64,000 nucleotides of DNA, taken from the NCBI GenBank assembly GCA_963718995.1, contig CAVRAP010000002.1, forward strand, positions 1 to 64,000, given 5' to 3'. Position 1 is the first letter of the stretch; the number at the start of each line of letters is the position of its first letter. The notes under the pieces were generated by a model. The model saw only the letters and a program-made list of their open reading frames with translations. It was not told the DNA's origin and ran no database searches. Positions 24,068 to 32,849 of the stretch are shown one piece after another. The DNA comes from UBA4744 sp963718995. Its GTDB lineage: Bacteria; Actinomycetota; Acidimicrobiia; Spongiisociales; UBA4744. The position numbers and the translations under genes are program-made.

Positions 24068-25640
24068 GACTCTTGCCGCCCTGACGTGTGTCCTACTGGT
24101 AGCAACCGGTAGCCCGGCCTCCGCGGAAGAGGAAGAGAACGTTGGTCTCTATGAGACCATTCTGCTGACCCCGTCCGATGGCACAGTTCTCTCGTGGAAC
24201 GGGCGGCGGTACGCCGGCCAATTGGAAGTCCGTTCTGCGTCCGACGGGCTGGTGGTCGTTGAGCGGGTCCAACCGGAGGACTATCTGCTGGGGATCCAGG
24301 AAGTTCCCTTCTCCTGGCACGAAGAAGCACTGAAAACGCAAGTCGTTGCCGCTCGCACCTATCTGGCCTGGACGTTGTCGCGCGGCCGGGTGGGTTCCGG
24401 AGCAACCTATGGCTTCGACATCTGCGCAACCCCGGCTTGCCAGGTGTACGGCGGTCTCGATCAGGTCCAGGGTTCCGAAGGTGAGCGATGGGCCGCCGCG
24501 GTGGCAGCCACAACCGACGAGGTCCTGCTCGCCAACGGGTCGCCTGCCCAAGCCCTCTATTCGTCGACCACGGGTGGTCGGACGCGGGATGTTCGCGACG
24601 TGTTTGGTGGCAACGGCTTGCCTTACCTCAGAGCAGTGGACTCGCCCAACGAACCGTCGCCGTTCGTCGACTGGTCGTTTGAGCTTCCCCGGTCGGTCTT
24701 CGAGGCGATCCTGCGCGAGGCAGAAAGGATCGATGGCCGGCTTCTGGGAGCGAAGACCCGCACCACAGCCGATGGGGCCGGGCCCTGGATGGTCGAACTC
24801 GATGCGGACGGGCAGACCTTGGCGCTCACCACCTGGGAGTTTCGGGGTGTCATGAACCGATATGGGTCGCAGATCGCACCGGACTTGCTTCCCGCCGAGC
24901 GCCCCGATGGGAGAAGGTATCCCCAGACCATCCTGTCGCCGACCTATACCGTCGCCAGGGAGTGGAGGTATCCGGAAGAGTTCCGCTCCGGGTTCATCGT
25001 CGTGGAAGAGGTGTACACCTTTGCCGGACACGGATGGGGCCACCTGGTGGGGATGAGCCAGTACGGCGCCCTGGCCATGGCCGAGGCCGGGAAGAGCTAC
25101 CAGGAGATCCTCGCTCACTATTACGGCGGGCTGCGGCCCCAGCCGGCCGGGGCGAATCTCGAAGAGGAGATCATCGTCGGATTGGGTTGGGGTGAGACCG
25201 ATGTGGAGATCTCCGCCGATGGGCCGGTTGCGGTTGTCGCCGATGGCGAAGAAGTCGCTACCGACGCGTTGGGGACCTGGCGGTTCGCGGCGCTCGCCGA
25301 CGACGTTGCGGTGCACCCGCCCGAAGGTTTCGGCCTGCCCCCGGCCCTCCGGGACCTGGAGCCGGTAGTGACGTCGCCCGTGGGAAGCTCGGTCGTTGTG
25401 ACGGGCACCCTGGCTGCCGCCGCCGAAGTGCGCCTCGTAGTGTTCGACGGTCCGGGTGTCATTGGGGAGACTTCGTGGGCATTGCGGGAAGCCGGACGGT
25501 TCGCCCTCGTGTGGGAGGGGACCGTCAATGGCGAGATCGCCGGCCGCGGCCGCTACCGGGTACTCATCGAAGCCCGTTCCCCGGAAGGCGCAGCCGACTC
25601 GTTTATCACGATCGAGGTCGTCGGCGGGCCGGACCGATAG
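24054..25640 (+). CDS. Secreted SpoIID/LytB-domain protein
   Basis: A 528-residue exported protein with a cleavable signal peptide (about residues 1-24, ending in SPASA). The SpoIID domain (about 70-370) shows VQPEDYLLGIQEVP, the conserved KTQVVAARTYLAW, STTGGRTRD and GHGWGHLVGMSQYGALAMA. These are the residues of the lytic-transglycosylase-like SpoIID family, which acts on peptidoglycan glycan strands (in Bacillus on denuded strands). The C-terminal 130 residues form an immunoglobulin-like beta domain. It overlaps murA, consistent with a cell-wall role; sporulation is not implied. Confidence 0.86.
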   Translation: MPGRKTLAALTCVLLVATGSPASAEEEENVGLYETILLTPSDGTVLSWNGRRYAGQLEVRSASDGLVVVERVQPEDYLLGIQEVPFSWHEEALKTQVVAARTYLAWTLSRGRVGSGATYGFDICATPACQVYGGLDQVQGSEGERWAAAVAATTDEVLLANGSPAQALYSSTTGGRTRDVRDVFGGNGLPYLRAVDSPNEPSPFVDWSFELPRSVFEAILREAERIDGRLLGAKTRTTADGAGPWMVELDADGQTLALTTWEFRGVMNRYGSQIAPDLLPAERPDGRRYPQTILSPTYTVAREWRYPEEFRSGFIVVEEVYTFAGHGWGHLVGMSQYGALAMAEAGKSYQEILAHYYGGLRPQPAGANLEEEIIVGLGWGETDVEISADGPVAVVADGEEVATDALGTWRFAALADDVAVHPPEGFGLPPALRDLEPVVTSPVGSSVVVTGTLAAAAEVRLVVFDGPGVIGETSWALREAGRFALVWEGTVNGEIAGRGRYRVLIEARSPEGAADSFITIEVVGGPDR

Positions 25641-25670
25641 TTTCCGGGTGCCCCTACACTTTTGGTGGCC

Positions 25671-25958
25671 ATGATTGATGACACGACCGTAGAAGACGCC
25701 ACCGGCGGCACCGCCGTGCAGCCCGACCATCCGCAGGTCGACCTGGCGGTGCTCGAATCGACCCTCGAGTACATCCGTCCTGCTCTGCAGGCAGACGGCG
25801 GCGATCTCGTCCTGCTCGGCGTCGACGGCGGGACCGTGAATCTGCAAATGGTCGGTGCCTGTGGCGGCTGCCCGCTATCGACGATGACCCTGAAGGCAGG
25901 CATCGAACGAATCCTCACCGAGCGCGTCCCCGGCGTTGAAGAAGTCAACGCCATCTGA
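25671..25958 (+). CDS. NifU-like C-terminal domain protein (Fe-S scaffold)
   Basis: A 95-residue iron-sulfur scaffold or carrier of the NfuA/NifU C-terminal type. It has the conserved ESTLEYIRPALQADGGDLVL and the CGGCPLS cluster-binding CxxC motif. ATG 25671 is used; an in-frame GTG sits at 25662. A TACACT box lies 10 bases before the ATG. It probably delivers clusters to apoproteins; the cysteine desulfurase at 29723 may be its sulfur source. Confidence 0.88.
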   Translation: MIDDTTVEDATGGTAVQPDHPQVDLAVLESTLEYIRPALQADGGDLVLLGVDGGTVNLQMVGACGGCPLSTMTLKAGIERILTERVPGVEEVNAI

Positions 25959-26039
25959 GCGAGACGACGTCGGCCGTTTACTTCGATGCGATCTGATCTC
26001 TGCGTTGTAACTTGGGGATCCACGCTGAAGACTGGTCCG

Positions 26040-26988
26040 ATGACGACTCGCTACTACGGACGAACTGATCGAAGCAGCGCTGCAACGCGATGCCAGGGCG
26101 GTCGCCCGGCTGATCAGCCTGGTCGAAGACAACCATCCAAGCGCCACCTCGGTCCTGGCCACCCTCTTTCCCCGCACCGGTTCAGGTTCCACGATTGGTC
26201 TCACCGGCGCCCCCGGATCGGGCAAGAGCACCCTGACCGATCAGCTGATCTGCCACGTTCGCTCGTTAGGCGGCGAGGTCGGGGTCCTGGCGGTCGATCC
26301 GTCGAGCCCATTCACCGGTGGCGCGATTCTGGGGGACCGGATTCGTATGCAGGACCACATCGGTGATCCCGGCGTCTATATCCGTTCGATGGGAAGTCGC
26401 GGCCACCTGGGTGGCGTGGCGGAGGCAACACCGAAAGCCATCATGATCCTCGACGCCGTCGGGTTCCCGCACGTCTTCGTGGAGACCGTCGGGGTCGGCC
26501 AGGCCGAGGTTGAGATCGTCGAGAGCGCCGACACCACCATCGTGGTTGTCAACCCGGGCTGGGGCGACAGCGTTCAAGCCAATAAGGCCGGGACTTCTCG
26601 AAATCGGTGACCTGTTTGTCGTCAACAAGGCCGATCGGGACGGTGTCTCCGAGGCCGTCCGCGATCTGGAACAGATGCTTGATCTGGGTGCCGAGCGTGC
26701 CTGGCGTCCGCCAGTCCTGGCGACGGTCGCTACTACCGGCCAGGGGATCGGCGCTGTGTGGGAGGCCGTCGAGCAGCATCGTGGTTTCCTCGAGTCGACC
26801 GGGAAGGCTCGTTGAGACAGCGATCTGCCCGCCTCCGCACCGAGGTGCACCGGGCGGTGATTGCCGAATTGCTCCGGCGTGCCGAAGGTGCGGCCGAAGA
26901 CGACCGGTTCGTTGCTCTTGCGGCTGAGGTCGACGCACGCCGTTTGGATCCGTGGACCGCCGCCCGTCGCATCCTCGACGGCAGCTGA
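26040..26988 (+). CDS. meaB: MeaB/ArgK-family GTPase, three apparent frameshifts
   Basis: G-protein chaperone of B12-dependent acyl-CoA mutases such as methylmalonyl-CoA mutase. Motifs in order: TGAPGSGKSTLT (P-loop), VDPSSPFTGGAILGDR, RSMGSRGHLGG, ETVGVGQAEVE and VVNKADRDG. No single frame covers it. One extra base near 26049 separates ATG 26040 from TTDELIEAAL, an extra G near 26586 shifts the frame before LLEIGDLFVVNKAD, and a missing base near 26801 cuts off the tail (RTEVHRAVIAELL to RILDGS). Repaired, it is about 315 residues, the family length. Three indels fit sequence error or a decayed gene. No mutase is in the window. Confidence 0.8.
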
Positions 26989-27050
26989 TCCCGGCCGGCC
27001 GCCGAAAGCCGACCGTTAGTCTGGGAAGACGCCACCATAGGGAGCTCGCC

Positions 27051-27815
27051 ATGTCGCTCGTCGAGTATTCAGTAGACAAGAACGTCGCCCGCATCGTGCT
27101 CAACCGGCCGCCGGTCAATGCCCTTTCGGCTGAGCTGTCGGTTGACCTGGCGGCCGCTTTCGAAGAAGCAGCCGACCCGTCCGTCCGGGCCGTCGTGGTG
27201 ACCGGTGAGCCGCACTTCGCGGCCGGAGCAGACATCAAAGGCTTCCAGGCCGCGTACGACAGCGGCAATGATGACAGCCTTGCCAGCGATCTCGGCAAAG
27301 CCGTTCGACTCCTCGAGACGCTCAACAAACCGACGATTGCCGCGGTCCGCGGGTTTGCTCTGGGGGGCGGCCTCGAATTGGCGATGGGCGCCGACTTCCG
27401 GTACTTCGCCGACGATGCCCGGGTGGGGCAACCCGAAGTGCTGCTGGGGCTGATTCCCGGAGCGGGCGGCACGCAGCGCCTTCCCCGTCTGGTCGGTTAC
27501 CAGCGTGCCAAGGAGATCATCTTCTCCGGCCGCCACGTTGGCGCAGAGGAAGCCCACGACCTGGGACTGGCCGACAAGGTTCTTCCCGCCGCGCAACTCT
27601 TGGAAGCAGCGATGGCCGACGCCGAACGCTGGGCGCTCGGCCCAACGGTTGCCTATGGAGCAGCCAAGCGAGCACTGAACGATGCGCTCCGCCTGCCGGT
27701 AATGGAGGGCTGTGGGGAAGTGGCGGCTTTCCAGGCTTGTTTTGGGACCGAGGATGCTCGCGAAGGGGTGGCTGCCTTCGTCGCGAAGCGAGCGGCCGAG
27801 TTCAGCGGTTCCTGA
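27051..27815 (+). CDS. Enoyl-CoA hydratase/isomerase family protein
   Basis: A 254-residue crotonase-fold enzyme. Signature parts: NRPPVNALS, the first oxyanion block HFAAGADIKGF, KPTIAAVRGFALGGGLELAMGAD (second oxyanion, family signature) and PEVLLGLIPGAGGTQRLPR containing the catalytic Glu. This set of residues is that of true hydratases of fatty-acid beta-oxidation (FadB/EchA type). ATG 27051 has a GGGAG site. It ends 1 bp before the convergent hot-dog gene. Confidence 0.9.
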   Translation: MSLVEYSVDKNVARIVLNRPPVNALSAELSVDLAAAFEEAADPSVRAVVVTGEPHFAAGADIKGFQAAYDSGNDDSLASDLGKAVRLLETLNKPTIAAVRGFALGGGLELAMGADFRYFADDARVGQPEVLLGLIPGAGGTQRLPRLVGYQRAKEIIFSGRHVGAEEAHDLGLADKVLPAAQLLEAAMADAERWALGPTVAYGAAKRALNDALRLPVMEGCGEVAAFQACFGTEDAREGVAAFVAKRAAEFSGS

Positions 27816-28510
27816 TCAGGTGCAGTCGATCGTGATCCACGTCGTGCGCGCGCTCCGCAGAGCTCACCGCTTGCCGAGTAGATCGCCGAGGAGCCGAACC
27901 GCTTGCGACCTTCGGATCCCTCCGCCCGGGCAACCACGACATACTTCTCGCCGGCCCGAACTTCGTGCTCGAGGGCGGCCATCATTCGACCGAGCAACGC
28001 CAGTTGGCCCGGCTCGGTTGAGGCAAAAAAGGTCGGGCAATCGAGGGCTGCCCAAACTATCTCGGGTCTGACGGCGCCGCCTTCGTCTGCCAGCGACGGG
28101 TCCGGAATCCAGGGCGCAGCCAACGCTTCGCCGAGAGGACCGGGGAAGATCCGCAAGCCGTCCTCCCGTTCCGGGCTGCACACAAAACATGATGCAAACG
28201 TCGCGCCCGGATCAAAACCCCGATAGCGACGAGCGGCCTCGACAGCTTCGTCGAACTCGACCGGTAGGGGGACGGCAGGTTTCCGGTCGCTCACCCGACC
28301 TTCGGCCACCAGTCGGTGATCGTCGTGGAGCTCGATCGGTCCTCCCACCGTGCGGACCACGGTCATCGGGGTATCGAGCGGAGGTGGGCGCCGGAGGGTG
28401 ATTTCGGCCGGGCCGTCGAGGAAACGGGCGACCGCTCCGCAGGCATAGCCACCGTTGGCGGAATCGGGCGGTCCGCGAAACCGTGCCGGGATGATCAGCT
28501 GTTGGTCCAT
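27816..28510 (-). CDS. Hot-dog-fold (thioesterase-like) protein, apparent C-terminal frameshift
   Basis: A 231-residue protein of the actinobacterial two-hot-dog type. It contains FRGPPDSANGGYACGAVARFL near the start (family block, Asn-Gly-Gly), LPVEFDEAVEAARR, and FASCFVCSPEREDGLRIFPG with a Cys pair. Near 27856 a GCGCGCGC run appears to be 2 bases too long (or 1 too short): repaired, the ending becomes ARTTWITIDCT with a stop at 27816, directly after the convergent echA stop. Unrepaired, the frame runs 163 bp into echA. ATG 28510 is the start. Acyl-CoA thioesterase or dehydratase activity is possible, not shown. Confidence 0.6.
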
Positions 28511-28566
28511 GTCGGGGGACTCTATGCCAGTCACCCCGTTCAGATTCGAAATGGGCACGCCGATAG

Positions 28567-29189
28567 ATGAGGGTGGAATCCTGGAGGACCCTATGGAGGT
28601 ATGTGGCCGGCGTGGTTGGCTGCGCGCTCATCGCGTACTTCCCGTTCGTCCTGCAACGCCGGGTGCCCTTGCTGGGAGGGGTCGACCTCGGGTTTCATGA
28701 GCTCGGCCACATGCTGACCTACGTGTTCCCGGATGTCGTCACAGCGCTCATGGGGAGTGTCTTCCAGGTGGCGGTTCCCGCTCGGCCTCGCTGCCTACTT
28801 CGGGCTGCGGCGTCGGGATCTCCTGGCAGCAGGCCTGTGCCTCGCCTGGGCAGGAGCCAGCGCCGTGGACGTTTCTATCTACATCGCCGATGCACCATTT
28901 CAGCGGCTGCCGTTGATCGGCGGATCTCACGACTGGGCGTATCTGCTCGGCCCTGCGGCCTTCGGCAACCGTGGGCGGCGCCGCCGGGATCGCGGCGATG
29001 GTGAAGATGGTCGGTGCCGGTCTGGTCCTGGCCGGGATCGGGTTGTGCTTCGGGGGTCCCTATTCCAACCGGGTGCCGGTATCGAGGGGGTTCCCGACGA
29101 GATCGGCCGTTCGGGTGCGGGAGCCGCACCGCTGGGCTGAGCCAGAATCGCTCGTGGCCGGGCAGCCTCCCGAGACGAACAACACCTAG
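28567..29189 (+). CDS. Metalloprotease-like membrane protein (HELGH), two apparent frameshifts
   Basis: A small integral membrane protein of about 205 residues after repair. An N-terminal helix (VVGCALIAYFPFVL) is followed by the zinc-protease motif FHELGHMLTYVFP, then more helices (GLAAYFGLRRRDLLAAGLCL; AYLLGPAAFG; MVGAGLVLAGIGLCF). One extra C near 28773 and one extra A near 28970 break the frame. A position early in the chain, inside or beside a membrane helix, recalls M50-like intramembrane proteases, but the later LDG-type motif is not evident. Function unknown. Confidence 0.55.
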
Positions 29190-29193
29190 CCCG

Positions 29194-29631
29194 TCACGCC
29201 TCGAGTTTCTGTTTCAGTCCTCGCAGGTTTCGTCTCCAGATAGCAGCCAGCACCGGCGACGCGATTCGGGCCGTCAGCGGTCCGCCCAGATACCAGGGAA
29301 ACGAAAGCCGTTCCTGCCAGGTGAACTTCGTTGTCGCGGGATCGAGGGCTTCGAGTTCAAAGGCTCCCTGGCCCGTAACGAGACCGGTATGTCGGACCCC
29401 GATGCGACTGCGGTCCTCCCACTCGGTCACCTCCATGACGTCTTTCGTGCGGAACGGACCCACCCGGGTGGCCACTTCCATGCGGGTTCCGAGCCCGCGG
29501 CGCCGGGCAGTGAGAAACCTTATCGACTCAGCATCGGCCATCCACTCGGCGTGCGAACCCAGATCGGCTGCGGCGGCCCAGACCTGCTCAAGCGGAGCAT
29601 TGATGACGACGAGGACCGTGACGGTAGACAT
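29194..29631 (-). CDS. SRPBCC-fold (START-like) protein
   Basis: A 145-residue single-domain protein of the polyketide-cyclase/dehydrase SRPBCC superfamily. It begins VTVLVVINAPLEQVWAAAAD, then shows HAEWMADAESIRF, RMEVATRVGPFRTKDVMEV and FTWQERLSFPW. Such proteins form a hydrophobic pocket for lipids or small ligands; the ligand is unknown. ATG 29631. It is divergent from the cysteine desulfurase. Confidence 0.8.
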   Translation of the reverse strand: MSTVTVLVVINAPLEQVWAAAADLGSHAEWMADAESIRFLTARRRGLGTRMEVATRVGPFRTKDVMEVTEWEDRSRIGVRHTGLVTGQGAFELEALDPATTKFTWQERLSFPWYLGGPLTARIASPVLAAIWRRNLRGLKQKLEA

Positions 29632-29722
29632 GCTCGCCAGGATAACCCGGGCCGTTGATCACCTTCACGGACGGCGTGGCTCGTAACTCGTAGCTTCCCT
29701 CGCGTGACACAATGTTGCCACC

Positions 29723-30856
29723 ATGATGTACCTCGATCACGCCGCCACGACGCCGATGCGACCCGGAGTCTGGGAAGCGATGGAGCCGTATGCACGCGAC
29801 TCCTTTGGGAATGCTTCCGGATCCCACAGCGAAGCGCGCCGGGCTAAGAACGCGCTCGAGGAGACCCGGGAGCGAGCGGCGCATCTGTTGGGTGCGCGTC
29901 CGCTGGAGATCGTGTTCACGGGCGGCGGGACTGAGGCGGACAACCTGGCTGTAATCGGGGCAGCCCTGGCCGGCGATACCAGGGGCGGGGTGGTCACCTC
30001 GGCGGTCGAACACGAAGCAGTGTTGGAGAGCGCCCGGTTTGTCGAGCGCCTCGGATGCCCGGTGACGGTGGTTGCCGTCGACCGCTGGGGCCTGGTCGAC
30101 CCCGACGCAATCGGCGGCGCCGTCGATGAGCGGACTGCAGTCGTGTCGGTAATGACCGCCAACAACGAAACCGGCGTCATCCAGCCCGTGGCAGTCCTGG
30201 CCGATGCGGCGCGAGCGGCGAACCCGTCCGTGGCCGTCCATACCGACGCTGTGCAGGCCTTCATCAGTGAGGAGATCACGGTCGACGATCTGCGCGTCGA
30301 CATGTTGTCCCTGGCTGCCCACAAGTTCGGCGGTCCCAAAGGAGTCGGGCTTCTGTATGTGCGCGATGGGGTTCGGCTCGAGCCGGTCCTCCATGGGGGA
30401 GGCCAGGAGCTGGGCCGCCGGTCCGGTACGCACAACGTCATGGGAGCCGTCGGGATGGCGGTAGCCATGGAAGCCACCGTGTTGGATCGGCGTCGTTTTG
30501 TGGAGACCGTTGGGGCCGCCCGGACGGGATTTGAGACTCGCCTGCTGGCGGCCTTCCCGGATCTGGAGATTACCGCACCCGTTGATTCCCGCCTCGTGCA
30601 GCACGCCCATGTCAGGATTCCCAGGATTCGCAACGAAACGGCGCTCGTGCGGCTCGACCAGGCGGGCCTGTCGGCGTCGTCGGCTTCGGCCTGTCAGAGT
30701 GGTGCGGCAGCGGTGTCTCATGTGCTGACGGCCATGGGCATGTCTGCCGATGATGCCCGCCAGTGCCTCCGCTTCTCCTTCGGGTGGTCGACCCTTGCCG
30801 GGGACGGGGAGCGGGCCGCCGCTCTCGTTGTGCAAGCCCTCGACGGTCTGCGATGA
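29723..30856 (+). CDS. Cysteine desulfurase (NifS/IscS family)
   Basis: PLP enzyme that takes sulfur from cysteine as a persulfide. 377 residues. YLDHAATTPMRPG start, GGGTEADNLAV, EHEAVLE, NNETGVIQPV, the PLP Lys in SLAAHKFGGPKG, and the persulfide Cys in SSASACQSGAA. Its stop overlaps the mnmA start, so its main job here is probably supplying sulfur for tRNA 2-thiolation as well as Fe-S assembly. A CACAAT box lies 9 bases before ATG 29723, which again suggests a very short or absent leader. Confidence 0.93.
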   Translation: MMYLDHAATTPMRPGVWEAMEPYARDSFGNASGSHSEARRAKNALEETRERAAHLLGARPLEIVFTGGGTEADNLAVIGAALAGDTRGGVVTSAVEHEAVLESARFVERLGCPVTVVAVDRWGLVDPDAIGGAVDERTAVVSVMTANNETGVIQPVAVLADAARAANPSVAVHTDAVQAFISEEITVDDLRVDMLSLAAHKFGGPKGVGLLYVRDGVRLEPVLHGGGQELGRRSGTHNVMGAVGMAVAMEATVLDRRRFVETVGAARTGFETRLLAAFPDLEITAPVDSRLVQHAHVRIPRIRNETALVRLDQAGLSASSASACQSGAAAVSHVLTAMGMSADDARQCLRFSFGWSTLAGDGERAAALVVQALDGLR

Positions 30857-31917
30857 AGACCCTCGTAGCCATGAGCGGGGGAGTCGACTCGTCGGTTGCT
30901 GCCGCGCTGATGGTCGAAGCCGGCCATGATGTGATTGGTGCCACTCTGAAGCTGTGGCAAGGACCAGGCGGTGAGGCACCAACAGCCGGCTGCTGCACCG
31001 TGAGTGACGCAGAGGATGCCCGTCGGGTCGCCGCCCAACTCGGCATTCCCTATTACGTTTTCGATTACACCGACGATTTCCGGACCGGGGTGGTTGAACC
31101 GTTCGTTTCCTCGTATCTCGCAGGGCAGACCCCCAATCCCTGTGTGGAATGCAACCGAACCGTCAAGTTCAGCAGACTGCTCGATCAAGCGGCCGACCTC
31201 GGGTGCGATCTCCTGGTGACCGGTCACTACGCCCAGGTCCGACAGGATCCCGCCGGATGGAAACTGCTCCGGGGCGTAGACCCGGGCAAAGACCAGTCGT
31301 ACGTCCTGTACATGCTGGGCCAGGCAGAGCTCGCCAGAGTCAGGTTTCCCATCGGCGAGATGACCAAAGCGCACACCCGTTCGATCGCAGCGGAGCTCGG
31401 ACTGCGGACGGCGAACAAGCGGGAAAGCCAGGACATTTGTTTCGTCGGCACCGGCGATTATCGGTCGTTCCTCGACTCGCAAACCGGGGCGGTGAGGCGG
31501 AGCGGTCCGATTGTCGATCGTGACGGGTTGCAGCTTGGCGAGCATGGAAGCGTCGGCGGGTTCACCATCGGTCAGAGGAAAGGGCTGGGGGTTTCTGTTG
31601 GTGAAGCCCGTTACGTGACCTCGATTGATCCTGCTTCCGCCACGATCGTGCTTGGGGGTCGGGAGGACTTGCTCGTCTCGGGAGCCCGCCTGGATACTGT
31701 GTCCTGGGTGGCAGGTGATGTTGCTCCCGCTGGACCGGTTGATGTCAAAATCCGCTATAACTCGCCATCGGTGCCGGCCGTCCTCGATCCCGGAAAGGCA
31801 ACCTGTACCCTCCTGTTCGATGAGCCGCAAGCCTCGGTTGCTCCCGGTCAAGCAGGCGTCATGTATCGGGGTCGGGAGTTGCTCGGTGGTGGCACGATCG
31901 TGAGGGCCGTTCCTTGA
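30853..31917 (+). CDS. mnmA: tRNA-specific 2-thiouridylase
   Basis: Makes 2-thiouridine at position 34 of tRNA-Glu, -Gln and -Lys using ATP and relayed sulfur. 354 residues. N-terminal PP-loop AMSGGVDSSVAA, first catalytic Cys in NPCVECN, GHYAQ, DQSYVLY, second catalytic Cys in ESQDICFVG, then the beta-barrel part (TIGQRKGLGV). It lies between a cysteine desulfurase and the MetE-like gene, an arrangement known from other actinobacteria. Confidence 0.95.
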   Translation: MKTLVAMSGGVDSSVAAALMVEAGHDVIGATLKLWQGPGGEAPTAGCCTVSDAEDARRVAAQLGIPYYVFDYTDDFRTGVVEPFVSSYLAGQTPNPCVECNRTVKFSRLLDQAADLGCDLLVTGHYAQVRQDPAGWKLLRGVDPGKDQSYVLYMLGQAELARVRFPIGEMTKAHTRSIAAELGLRTANKRESQDICFVGTGDYRSFLDSQTGAVRRSGPIVDRDGLQLGEHGSVGGFTIGQRKGLGVSVGEARYVTSIDPASATIVLGGREDLLVSGARLDTVSWVAGDVAPAGPVDVKIRYNSPSVPAVLDPGKATCTLLFDEPQASVAPGQAGVMYRGRELLGGGTIVRAVP

Positions 31918-32849
31918 CGGCGCTACCGCTGGTGACCGGAGTGGGCAGCCTGCCCCACACCGATCCTGAAGAAGCTGCTTCCTTTGTGCTGGCCACAACC
32001 ACCGTCCCCTATATTCCTCAACTCCCGAATCGTCATTCTGAGGAGCGCATGTTGGTCCAGTGGGGAGACGGCCTGTGCGGATGCGGGGCAGTGGACAGCA
32101 GCATTGGACTTGAGTTTGGCGTTCCGGTTGGTCCGCGAGCTGAGGGCTTCGGAGGGGCAGAAGCCTTGCTGGGCAGGCTCGGAGACAACGTGCCGGCCGT
32201 GAAGACGCAGGCGACGGGGCCGGTCACCCTGGCCCTCGGCCTTCTCGCCGCCGGTCACCCGGGCGAGGGACTCCTCGACTGCGTGACCAACGGTCTGATA
32301 GATCGGGTCGACGATCACATCTCAATCGTCGCGTCCTATCTGCCCCGATCCGACATCACGCTGATCCTCGACGAGCCGGGTCTGTCGGGGCTTCTCGTGC
32401 CGGGCTTTCCCATCTCGGCGAACGATGCGAGGGAAGCTCTGCGGTTGACCCTGGATGCTGCACCGGTACGGGCGGGCATCCATTGTTGCGCCGATACCGA
32501 TTGGTCGGTGGTCGCCGGGGCCGGTCCGGCGCTGATCTCGTGGGATGTCAACGCCCTCGGAGCTGCTTTCGTCGATCACGCCGAAGCACTGGCGGCCGCG
32601 ACCTGGGCAGGAACCAGCTTCATCTGGGGCGTGGTTCCCACGCAAACCCAGCCGCTTCCCGCCGACCTCGACGTCCGCCTGCACAGGATCGTCGGCCGTC
32701 TGGTGATGTCCGGCGCCAAGATGGCCGGCTTGCTGGATGGCGCTATGTTTTCTCCTGCGTGCGGTCTGGCCGGCCTCACCGAAGGCCAGGCCGAGATCGT
32801 CGCTCAGGCCGTAGTCGAGATTGCAGGAGATTTGGCTGAACGTGGGTAA
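31914..32849 (+). CDS. MetE-like (cobalamin-independent methionine synthase C-terminal) protein
   Basis: A 311-residue protein with the UROD/MetE-like barrel. GVGSLPHTDPEEAA start, KTQATGPVTLAL, ILDEPGLSG, and the zinc-site-like AGIHCCADTDWS. It lacks the N-terminal half of MetE. Stand-alone proteins of this type sit between mnmA and ligA in many actinobacteria, but their reaction is unproven; a methyltransferase role is likely. TTG start at 31914 overlaps the mnmA stop. Confidence 0.82.
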   Translation: MTALPLVTGVGSLPHTDPEEAASFVLATTTVPYIPQLPNRHSEERMLVQWGDGLCGCGAVDSSIGLEFGVPVGPRAEGFGGAEALLGRLGDNVPAVKTQATGPVTLALGLLAAGHPGEGLLDCVTNGLIDRVDDHISIVASYLPRSDITLILDEPGLSGLLVPGFPISANDAREALRLTLDAAPVRAGIHCCADTDWSVVAGAGPALISWDVNALGAAFVDHAEALAAATWAGTSFIWGVVPTQTQPLPADLDVRLHRIVGRLVMSGAKMAGLLDGAMFSPACGLAGLTEGQAEIVAQAVVEIAGDLAERG

